From: Methylocystis hirsuta
Lineage (GTDB): Bacteria; Pseudomonadota; Alphaproteobacteria; Rhizobiales; Beijerinckiaceae
Direction of reading: 5' to 3'
Assembly: GCF_003722355.1 (NCBI RefSeq)
Contig: NZ_QWDD01000001.1
Location: 3,401,001-3,465,000, forward strand
Length of the DNA: 64,000 bases
The notes beneath the pieces are model-generated. The model had not been told where the DNA came from and searched no databases. It worked only from the letters and a program-made list of their open reading frames with translations. Below are positions 36,019-43,196 of this stretch, in pieces. Position numbers and translations under genes: made by a program. Numbering within the stretch: position 1 is the stretch's first letter; every line of letters begins with the position of its first letter.

Positions 36019-36879
36019 GTGTCCCCGAGAGCGAACTGGAAGGGCTCTCTGAAGATTGCGGAGCTCACCTGTCCGGTGGCGCTCTACTCCGCGACTTCGA
36101 CGTCTGACAGGATCGCGTTCCACACGATCAACCGATCGACCGGTCACCGCGTGCGGCGGACCTTTGTCGATAGCGACACGGGCGAACCTGTCGAGTCCGG
36201 CGATCAAGTCAAAGGCTATGAGGTCGGCAAGAACGAATATGTCGTTCTCGAACCGGAGGAAGTCGCTCAGGCGACGCCAAAAAGCGACAAAACTCTCGCC
36301 ATCGAAACATTCGTGGATTGTAGCGAAATCGACGCCGTCTATTTCGACAAGCCCTACTATCTATCCCCCTCGCAAAGAGACGCGAACGAACTTTTCGTTC
36401 TGATACGCGAGGGCATGCGCAAGAACAAGGTCGCAGCCCTCGCGAAGACAGTGCTCTTCAGGCGCGCGCGCACCGTTCTGATCAGCGCTTATGGCGACGG
36501 GCTTCTCGCGACCACGCTGAACTTCGATTATGAAGTGCGCTCGGCGCAGCAAGCGTTCGACGACGTGCCTGAGGTTAAAGTTCAGGGCGAAATGCTTCAG
36601 CTCGCCAAGCACATTATTGACACCAAGCGGGGCGCCTTCGATCCATCTACGTTCGAAGACCGCTATGAGGCCGCGCTCGCCGAATTCGTGAAAGCGAAGC
36701 TGGAAGGCAAGCCGATCGCCCCGGCGCGCAAGGCGCGCGAAGCCAAGGTCGTCAATCTGCTCGAGGCGCTGCGCGAGAGCGCGGCTCTTTCCGAGCGGAA
36801 CGACAAAGCTGCGGCCAAGAAGCGAGCGGCCCAGCCTCGCAAGACCAGGACAACCGCGACACGCCGGAAAGCGAGCTGA
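36019..36879 (+). CDS. ku: Ku DNA end-binding protein (copy 1)
   Basis: A 286-residue bacterial Ku. It opens ANWKGSLKIAELTCPVALYSAT and has the core HTINRSTGHRV, FVDCSEIDAVYFDKPYYL and FDPSTFEDRYE segments. The Lys/Arg-rich tail (KKRAAQPRKTRTT) is the DNA-binding extension. It binds double-strand ends and recruits LigD for non-homologous end joining. The start is GTG at 36019. ligD follows after 6 bases. Confidence 0.95.
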   Translation: MSPRANWKGSLKIAELTCPVALYSATSTSDRIAFHTINRSTGHRVRRTFVDSDTGEPVESGDQVKGYEVGKNEYVVLEPEEVAQATPKSDKTLAIETFVDCSEIDAVYFDKPYYLSPSQRDANELFVLIREGMRKNKVAALAKTVLFRRARTVLISAYGDGLLATTLNFDYEVRSAQQAFDDVPEVKVQGEMLQLAKHIIDTKRGAFDPSTFEDRYEAALAEFVKAKLEGKPIAPARKAREAKVVNLLEALRESAALSERNDKAAAKKRAAQPRKTRTTATRRKAS

Positions 36880-36885
36880 CCTCGC

Positions 36886-39444
36886 ATGTCGCTCGCCGAC
36901 TACCGTAAGAAGCGCGACTTTGGAGCGACGCGCGAGCCGAAGGGGCGAGGCGCTCGAAAGACCGGCAGCAGCTTCGTCATACAGCAACATGCCGCAAGAC
37001 GGCTGCACTACGATCTTCGCCTGGAGATGGACGGCGTTTTGAAAAGCTGGGCTGTGACCAGAGGCCCAAGTCTCGTGCCGGGCGAAAAGCGGCTTGCCGT
37101 TCACGTCGAGGACCACCCTCTCGACTATCGCAATTTCGAAGGCGTCATTCCGGAAGGCCAATATGGCGCCGGCGAAGTGATCGTGTGGGACAAGGGCGTG
37201 TGGATTCCTGAAGGCGATCCGCACAAGGGCTACGCCAAGGGCCACCTCGATTTCGAGTTGCGCGGCGAGAAGCTCGGCGGACGTTGGCATCTCGTGCGCA
37301 TGGCGCGAAAGCCGCGCGAGAAGCACGACAACTGGCTTCTCATCAAAAGCGAAGACGAATTTGCGCGAACGCCTAAGGATGAAGACATACTCGACGAGAT
37401 GCCGCGCTCGGTAGACACCGGGCGCACGATCGGCGATGTCGCGGAGGGCAAGCCCTCGCGGCGCTCCAAGAAAAGCGCCATGCCGAAGCAGAGCACCGCG
37501 TCGCGCTTGGATAAAACGAGTTCCCTTGCGACGCCGCAAGCGCCTGCGGTCGACATCGACCCATCACGTCTCAGGGGCGCGAAGAAGGCGCCGTTGCCGA
37601 GTTTCGTTGCGCCGATGCAGGCCAGTTCCGGCGCCGCGCCATCGCGCAAGGAATGGATTCACGAAATCAAATTCGACGGCTATCGCGTGCAGGCGCGCAT
37701 TGAGGCGGGACGCGTACGGCTGCTCTCACGCAGTGGCCTCGACTGGACGAAGAAATTTGGCGATGAGATCGCGTCGGCGCTGCGCGCCCTGCCCCTCGGC
37801 GGCGCGCTCATCGACGGCGAAATCGTCGTCGAGACCAGTTCCGGCGCGTCGGATTTCTCCGCGCTTCAGGCGGATCTGAGCGCAGGGCGGACTGATCGCT
37901 TCGTCTATTGGGTCTTCGATCTTCCTTACCTCGAGGGCTACGATCTGCGCGGCGCGACCTTGCTGGAACGCAAACGGTTGCTGGAAAGACTCTTGGGCGC
38001 TGAGACTGGCGACAAGGTTCGCTTAAGTCTTCACTTTGAAGACAGCGGCGCGGTCGTGCTGGCGCACGCCTGTCGGCTCGGCCTCGAAGGCGTGGTGTCG
38101 AAGCTGCGGGATTCGCCCTATCGCTCCGGCCGCGTGAAGAGCTGGATAAAGGCCAAATGCTTCGCGCGGCAGGAATTCGTCGTCGCAGGCTATACGCCAT
38201 CGACGGTGTCGCGCCGGGCGATCGGCGCCCTCGTGCTTGGCGTATACCAGAATGGCGTCCTTTGCCACGTCGGCCGCGTCGGGACGGGATTTACGGCGGA
38301 TATGGCGAAGGAGCTTTTCACGAAGCTCGATCCCATGCGCATCGCCTCGAATCCCTTTGGCGCGCGACTCAGCGCGGACGCGGCGCGCCATGTGCGCTAC
38401 GTGCGGCCCGAGCTGGTGGCTGAGGTCGAATTTCGCGGCTGGACGGGCGATCAAAATCTTCGGCACGCGTCCTTTCGCGGTCTGCGCGAAGATAAGGACG
38501 CGCGCGACGTCGTTCGCGAAAGTGCGCCGTACGTTGAGCGGGCGACAGCGGCGAGAGCGGAGCAAAGCGTGGTGAGGCTCACCCATCCCGATCGGCTCTA
38601 TTGGCCGGATCAAGGCGTAACCAAACAGGGCCTGGCGGATTACTACTCCGACATCTGGCGCTATATCGCGCCCTTCATCGTCAATCGCCCGCTGGCGCTG
38701 CTGCGCTGCCCAAACGGCGTCGAGGGAGAGAAGTTCTTCCAGAAACACGCCTGGAAAGGCATCGATCCGAACATCGTGCTCATCGACGATCCGAAAGGAG
38801 AGGAAGAGCCCTTGCTCAGCATCAAGGACCTCAACGGCCTGATCGCGCTCGTTCAATCCGGCGCCTTGGAGATTCATCCTTGGGGCTCGACGGCGGAGGA
38901 CTGGGAGCGCCCCGACATCATCATCATGGATCTCGATCCGGGCGAACAGGTCGCGTGGGAGGCCGTCATTGCGGCCGCGGAAGAAACGCGGGAGCGCCTC
39001 CAAGACCTTGGGCTCGCCGCCTTCGTGAAAACATCAGGCGGAAAGGGGCTTCATGTGGTGGCGCCCGTGACGCCCAAAGCAAAATGGCCAGAGGTAAAGG
39101 CGTTCACCAAAGGCATCGCCGATGCGATGACACATGACAGCCCGAGCAAATATGTTGCAACGATCACGAAATCGAAGCGCCGCGGAAAGATACTCGTCGA
39201 CTATCTGCGCAATCAGCGCGGCGCCACGGCCGTCGCGCCCTACTCCACGCGCGCCCGTCCCGGCGCCGCCGTGTCGATGCCGCTCGCCTGGGACGAACTG
39301 AGTCCGGCGATCGGACCTGACTATTTCACGATCGTGAAAACCCTCGCGCGCCTCGAGTCGCTGCAGAGCGATCCGTGGGGAGACTTTCGTCAAGCGGCGG
39401 CGCCGATCGAAACGCCGAACGCGCGGAGAAAGAGAAAAGCCTAG
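36886..39444 (+). CDS. ligD: ATP-dependent DNA ligase LigD with phosphoesterase and polymerase domains
   Basis: An 852-residue three-domain NHEJ enzyme in the order phosphoesterase (about 1-170, QQHAARRLHYDLRLEMDG), ligase (about 235-530, nucleotidyl lysine Lys262 in HEIKFDGYRV), polymerase/primase (about 560-850, TKQGLADYYSDIWRYIAP; metal site IIMDLDPG). It trims, fills and seals broken ends with Ku. Its TAG stop shares CTAG with the stop of the convergent second ku gene. Confidence 0.96.
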   Translation: MSLADYRKKRDFGATREPKGRGARKTGSSFVIQQHAARRLHYDLRLEMDGVLKSWAVTRGPSLVPGEKRLAVHVEDHPLDYRNFEGVIPEGQYGAGEVIVWDKGVWIPEGDPHKGYAKGHLDFELRGEKLGGRWHLVRMARKPREKHDNWLLIKSEDEFARTPKDEDILDEMPRSVDTGRTIGDVAEGKPSRRSKKSAMPKQSTASRLDKTSSLATPQAPAVDIDPSRLRGAKKAPLPSFVAPMQASSGAAPSRKEWIHEIKFDGYRVQARIEAGRVRLLSRSGLDWTKKFGDEIASALRALPLGGALIDGEIVVETSSGASDFSALQADLSAGRTDRFVYWVFDLPYLEGYDLRGATLLERKRLLERLLGAETGDKVRLSLHFEDSGAVVLAHACRLGLEGVVSKLRDSPYRSGRVKSWIKAKCFARQEFVVAGYTPSTVSRRAIGALVLGVYQNGVLCHVGRVGTGFTADMAKELFTKLDPMRIASNPFGARLSADAARHVRYVRPELVAEVEFRGWTGDQNLRHASFRGLREDKDARDVVRESAPYVERATAARAEQSVVRLTHPDRLYWPDQGVTKQGLADYYSDIWRYIAPFIVNRPLALLRCPNGVEGEKFFQKHAWKGIDPNIVLIDDPKGEEEPLLSIKDLNGLIALVQSGALEIHPWGSTAEDWERPDIIIMDLDPGEQVAWEAVIAAAEETRERLQDLGLAAFVKTSGGKGLHVVAPVTPKAKWPEVKAFTKGIADAMTHDSPSKYVATITKSKRRGKILVDYLRNQRGATAVAPYSTRARPGAAVSMPLAWDELSPAIGPDYFTIVKTLARLESLQSDPWGDFRQAAAPIETPNARRKRKA

Positions 39445-40247
39445 CGACGTTTGGCGCCGCGCTTTTCCGCATCGATGCTCTTGCGGAGCGCATCCATGAT
39501 ATTGACGACATTGCTCGGAGCCGCCGACGCCTGTTTTTTGCCGCGAGCGGGCGTGTGCTCCTTCTTCTTTCCAGAAATGATGTCCAGTAACTGCGCTTGC
39601 ACGGGATCACGGGTCATCGCCGGATCCCAGTGACTCTTGCGCTCCTCGATCAATTTGGAAATCAGGTTGAGAGCTTTCGCGTTCGGCGTCTCAGCGCCGA
39701 TCTTGTCGAGGTAGTCCTTCGGATCGCGCACCTCGTCGGCGAAGCGCAATGTCCATAAGACGAGCCCCCTGTCGCGCGGCTCGACCATCACGGCGCGCTC
39801 GCGTCGATACATCACGAGCCGCGACAGGCCGACTGTGCCCGTCGCCTTCATCGCGTCGCGAATGACGGAAAAGGCCTCAACGCCGATCGGATCGTCCGGC
39901 ACAAGATAGTGGGGCTTATCGAACCAAATCCAGTCCACGCTCGCGGCCGGCGCAAAGGTCTCGATATCGATCGTTCGCGTGCTTTCGAGGCTTAGGGCGT
40001 CAAGCTCTTCATCTTCAAGCAGCACGTAATCGTCTTCGCCGCGCGGATAGCCCTTCGCCGCGTCGTCTTCGCCGATCGGCGCGCCGGAGACCGCGTCGAC
40101 ATATTGGCTGACGACGCGATTGCCGGTGTTTCGATTAAGGATGTGGAAGCGAACTTTTTCGCCTTCAGTCGTGGCCGGCGTCATCGCGACCGGACAGGTC
40201 ACAAGCGAAAGCTTCAAATAGCCTTTCCAGAATGACCGCGGCGCCAT
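39441..40247 (-). CDS. ku: Ku DNA end-binding protein (copy 2)
   Basis: A 268-residue Ku paralogue starting MAPRSFWKGYLKLSLVTCPV behind a strong GGAGGGG ribosome site, which fixes the start at 40247. It contains FHILNRNTGNRV, ASVDWIWFDKPHYLVP and ends in a basic tail. It is convergent with ligD and differs clearly from copy 1, so the two are old paralogues. Species with several Ku proteins can form alternative homo- or heterodimers. Confidence 0.95.
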   Translation of the reverse strand: MAPRSFWKGYLKLSLVTCPVAMTPATTEGEKVRFHILNRNTGNRVVSQYVDAVSGAPIGEDDAAKGYPRGEDDYVLLEDEELDALSLESTRTIDIETFAPAASVDWIWFDKPHYLVPDDPIGVEAFSVIRDAMKATGTVGLSRLVMYRRERAVMVEPRDRGLVLWTLRFADEVRDPKDYLDKIGAETPNAKALNLISKLIEERKSHWDPAMTRDPVQAQLLDIISGKKKEHTPARGKKQASAAPSNVVNIMDALRKSIDAEKRGAKRR

Positions 40248-40370
40248 TCTAAACCCCTCCGAGGGCAGCGAACTCTCCAATAACGTTCCGTCGAACGCAT
40301 CGTTCCGCTTTCGCCCTATTCCGCCGCGCGTCTTGGAACATTTGGCTCTCGAATATTGTTGAATTCAAGC

Positions 40371-40685
40371 ATGACTCTTCATCTGCCCGTTGTCATTGGA
40401 GTCGACGGCTCCCACATGGCGAGCGCCGCCCAAGGGCTCTTCGAAATGGATAAGAAGGCTGAAATGCAAACGACGCAGGGCCGCCGGGGCGCGCCAGGGC
40501 GCAGCGGGGCGCCCCACCAACTCCCTTTCCTTAGAATCGATGGGGAACTGACCTCCGGGCTGCGCGATATGTACGCGACGAGCCTCATAGAACCAATGCC
40601 GGACAAGTTTCTCGACTTACTCGTACGACTTTCGACGTCGGTCGCCAAACAGGCTGTGAGGGGTTTTGCTCCCGCGCGCTCCTGA
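40371..40685 (+). CDS. NepR-like anti-sigma factor candidate
   Basis: A 104-residue protein whose C-terminal half (LRIDGELTSGLRDMYATSL, EPMPDKFLDLLVRL) fits the two-helix pattern of NepR, the alphaproteobacterial anti-sigma factor of the general stress response. The start is uncertain: no candidate (40371, 40446) has a clear ribosome site. The first residues (LPVVIGVDGS) resemble a universal-stress-protein strand, possibly by chance. No EcfG sigma or PhyR partner is adjacent. Confidence 0.5.
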   Translation: MTLHLPVVIGVDGSHMASAAQGLFEMDKKAEMQTTQGRRGAPGRSGAPHQLPFLRIDGELTSGLRDMYATSLIEPMPDKFLDLLVRLSTSVAKQAVRGFAPARS

Positions 40686-40742
40686 ATACGCGCGACTGGC
40701 CTCTGAGTTGAGTGGCGCTGAAGTGACTAGAAATCAATGGAC

Positions 40743-40778
40743 AAAAAAATGATTGCCTGTCGCTTAACAGGCAATCAT
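40743..40778 (-). terminator. Rho-independent terminator
   Basis: Read on the minus strand, a 12-bp perfect stem (ATGATTGCCTGT and its complement) with a 6-base loop is followed by seven T. It ends the small gene at 40801-40962. Confidence 0.9.
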
Positions 40779-40800
40779 CGCGGATCAATCGTCGAGGGAG

Positions 40801-40962
40801 TCATTTTCGGTTGCGCAGCCAATGCTCGATCTCCGCTTGTCGCGGTTCGCGAACATGAATGAGACGCTCCTCCGGCGCTTCGAGTTGCGACAAAAGCAGC
40901 GTCTTGGCCACGGCTTCCACAATGCGCCGCCAGTCCAATCCAAGTTTCGGCTTCGAACTCAT
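40801..40962 (-). CDS. Small basic protein of unknown function
   Basis: A 53-residue product starting MSSKPKLGLDWRRIVEA with an AGGAGAG ribosome site. The sequence is amphipathic and rich in Glu/Arg, with no recognised family. A strong terminator 23 bases after its stop supports it as a real monocistronic gene. An in-frame start at 41025 would add 21 residues but has no better site. Confidence 0.6.
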   Translation of the reverse strand: MSSKPKLGLDWRRIVEAVAKTLLLSQLEAPEERLIHVREPRQAEIEHWLRNRK

Positions 40963-41084
40963 TTCGGCTCTCCTTTCATCGGAGAAGGATAAGAAAACAA
41001 CTCTCCCTTTTTGAGAATGTTCCAAGATGCCGGGACAGCTCTGCGCTCCCCTCCTGCCCGAAGGAATGGTGAGGGCGCGCCGAT

Positions 41085-41111
41085 TAAAAAGCCCGAACCT
41101 AAGGTTCGGGC
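41085..41111 (-). terminator. Rho-independent terminator after the CsbD gene
   Basis: On the minus strand GCCCGAACC pairs perfectly with GGTTCGGGC around a 3-base loop and is followed by five T. It lies downstream of the csbD-like gene at 41167. Confidence 0.85.
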
Positions 41112-41166
41112 AGATCGAGAAGCGCCAGCAGAGGACGTCGCGCCAAGCTTGCGGCGCGCTAAAGAT

Positions 41167-41370
41167 TCACGACTTCAGAGTCTTCAGCCAGGTGTCCACC
41201 TCTTCGCGAATGCGGTCCCGGCCTTCGCCGTAGCGTTCTTGGAGAACGCCCTCAAACTGCTCGCGCTTGCCGTCCATGCGCGCAAGATCGTCGTCGGTCA
41301 GTTCCGCCCACTTCTCTTTCACCTTGCCCTTGAACTGTTTCCAGTTGCCTTCGACACGATTCCAATCCAT
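41167..41370 (-). CDS. CsbD-family protein
   Basis: A 67-residue protein beginning MDWNRVEGNWKQFKGKVKEK, the typical CsbD opening, with charged four-helix-like sequence throughout. CsbD proteins are abundant under general stress but have no known biochemical activity. It ends at a clear terminator. Confidence 0.9.
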   Translation of the reverse strand: MDWNRVEGNWKQFKGKVKEKWAELTDDDLARMDGKREQFEGVLQERYGEGRDRIREEVDTWLKTLKS

Positions 41371-41481
41371 CGGCGTTCTCCCAAGGTTAAGGAGTGTTCC
41401 ACGCCGACGGAACGCGGGCGCAACCGCTTTGTTCCAGGATTCTGCCGGCAGGTGAATCGAATCGTCGCGCTCAATCGCCGT

Positions 41482-41997
41482 TCACGCGGCGACGCCGCAA
41501 CACTTCTTGAACTTCTTGCCTGAGCCGCACGGACAAGGATCGTTGCGGCCCGCCTGCTTGCCCTTCACGACGGGCGCGCTCTTGCGATTGGCCTCTTCGA
41601 GGAAATACCAGCGGCCATCCTGCGCGTCATGCCGAAACAGCGATCGCTCCCGATGCGCATAGCGTTCGCCTTCGCTGGTGAAATGCGCGACGAACTCGAC
41701 ATAGCCGGTTTCATCGCCCTGCAGCCCCTGCTCTGTCGACAGGATCTCGAGCCCAAGCCACTGCGAGCTGCGCGACCAATGCGTGATCGCCTTGCGATCA
41801 AAATCGTAACGCGACTCCGGCGCCAAGGAGTCGACAAGGTAGTCGATGTCGCCCAATGCGAAGGCGGTGTAACGCGAGCGCATGAGCGCTTCAGCGCTTG
41901 GCGCCGGCAGTTTCTCTTCGATGTAACGAGCGCAGCAGGCCGAATAGGAATGCTTTTGCGCGTCCATCGCGCGGCAGGGACATGTCTGGTCGGTCAT
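41482..41997 (-). CDS. YchJ-like protein with SEC-C metal-binding motif
   Basis: A 171-residue protein with an N-terminal cysteine set, the NTF2-like core ([21 protein letters not shown]) and a C-terminal SEC-C motif [19 protein letters not shown] that binds zinc. This is the UPF0225/YchJ layout. Function is not established; the SEC-C motif in SecA contacts SecB and ribosomes. Confidence 0.92.
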   Translation of the reverse strand: MTDQTCPCRAMDAQKHSYSACCARYIEEKLPAPSAEALMRSRYTAFALGDIDYLVDSLAPESRYDFDRKAITHWSRSSQWLGLEILSTEQGLQGDETGYVEFVAHFTSEGERYAHRERSLFRHDAQDGRWYFLEEANRKSAPVVKGKQAGRNDPCPCGSGKKFKKCCGVAA

Positions 41998-42106
41998 CGC
42001 TCTGTCGGCGTAAGAATGATCGCGCGGCTGCGCCTGGGTCTCAGACCTAGGCGACGAACGCGCCGACGTCCAATATTTTCGCGAATCGGCGGCTTGCGAG
42101 GATTCC

Positions 42107-42379
42107 TCAGCCGTCGGCGCCGCCTTCGCCGGGACGCAGTTGGGAAGCAGCGGCGCCCGCTGCGTGTTTGAGGCGCTTCACCGCCTCCATCGCGATCGGA
42201 TCGAGTCCGGCGCCGCCGTGATCGACATGCGCGAGGATGGTGTTCCGCATACGCGGGTCCCAGAACTTCCTCAAGTGATCCGCCATGCTCGCGACGCCTT
42301 CGGGATGCTTCTGAGCCATGAAGAACGTGCCGATCTGGTTAGCCATTCTGACGAGCTTATCGACCGAATCATGCGACAT
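42107..42379 (-). CDS. fdsD: Formate dehydrogenase delta subunit FdsD
   Basis: A 90-residue protein starting [20 protein letters not shown], matching the small FdsD subunit (conserved MANQIGxFF and KFWDPRMR). It is needed for assembly or stability of the soluble NAD-dependent enzyme. It overlaps the end of fdhD by 11 bases and is the last gene of the operon. Confidence 0.92.
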   Translation of the reverse strand: MSHDSVDKLVRMANQIGTFFMAQKHPEGVASMADHLRKFWDPRMRNTILAHVDHGGAGLDPIAMEAVKRLKHAAGAAASQLRPGEGGADG

Positions 42380-43196
42380 GTGCGGAAACCTGTTCGAGGA
42401 TGCGTCCTGGATGGGTGAAGATTTCGAAGTCGCGGCCGCGCATGACCGCAACGAGCGTCATGCCGCAGTGCTGCGCGTTGCGCACCGCGAGCGCGGTCGG
42501 CGCGGAGACGGCGGCGATGATCGGCGCGCCCATGCGTGCAGCCTTTTGCACAAGCTCGACCGATACGCGGCTCGTCATCAGCACGACGCCTTGCTTGGCG
42601 GCGATGGCTTGGCGCGTCATCGCGCCGGCGAGCTTGTCGAGGGCGTTGTGGCGGCCGACGTCCTCGCGCGCGATCAGCGCGCCGGAGACGGGATTCCAGA
42701 AGGCCGCGGCGTGGATGGCGCGGGTCTCCTGATTGTATTTCTGAGCCGCGGGCAGACGCTCCATCGCCTCGATCAAGGCGTCGGCGCGCACGGATAGAGC
42801 ATTGTCGAGCGTCGGCAGAACGCGCGTCGCCGCCTCCAGGCTCTCAATGCCGCAAAGACCGCAGCCCGTCGGCCCCGCCATCGAACGACGCCGCTCGACA
42901 TAGGCTTCCTGCCGTCCGCCCTTGAGCCAGGCGCGCAATTCAATGCCGGCGTCGGAGACGACGATCTCGACGTCGCCCGCCTGCTCCGGCGAATCGATCA
43001 GCCCCTCCGTCAGCGCGAAGCCGATCGCGAAATCCTCGAGATCCGCCGGCGTCGCCATCATCACCGCATGGGTGGAGCCGCCAAAGGTGAAGGCGACCGG
43101 CGTCTCTTCGGGGATCACGCGAGAAGAACGCGCCGTCACATCGTGACGGCGCGCCAGGCATTCCACCCGTAGTGTCGGCGACGGCGTCTCCGTCAT
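42369..43196 (-). CDS. fdhD: FdhD/FdsC sulfurtransferase for formate dehydrogenase
   Basis: A 275-residue FdhD-family protein. The persulfide-carrying cysteines are in TGCGLCGIESLE; EDVGRHNALDKL is the other family signature. It transfers sulfur from a cysteine desulfurase to the bis-MGD cofactor before insertion into FdsA. Its ATG overlaps the fdsA stop by 4 bases. Confidence 0.95.
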   Translation of the reverse strand: MTETPSPTLRVECLARRHDVTARSSRVIPEETPVAFTFGGSTHAVMMATPADLEDFAIGFALTEGLIDSPEQAGDVEIVVSDAGIELRAWLKGGRQEAYVERRRSMAGPTGCGLCGIESLEAATRVLPTLDNALSVRADALIEAMERLPAAQKYNQETRAIHAAAFWNPVSGALIAREDVGRHNALDKLAGAMTRQAIAAKQGVVLMTSRVSVELVQKAARMGAPIIAAVSAPTALAVRNAQHCGMTLVAVMRGRDFEIFTHPGRILEQVSAHVA

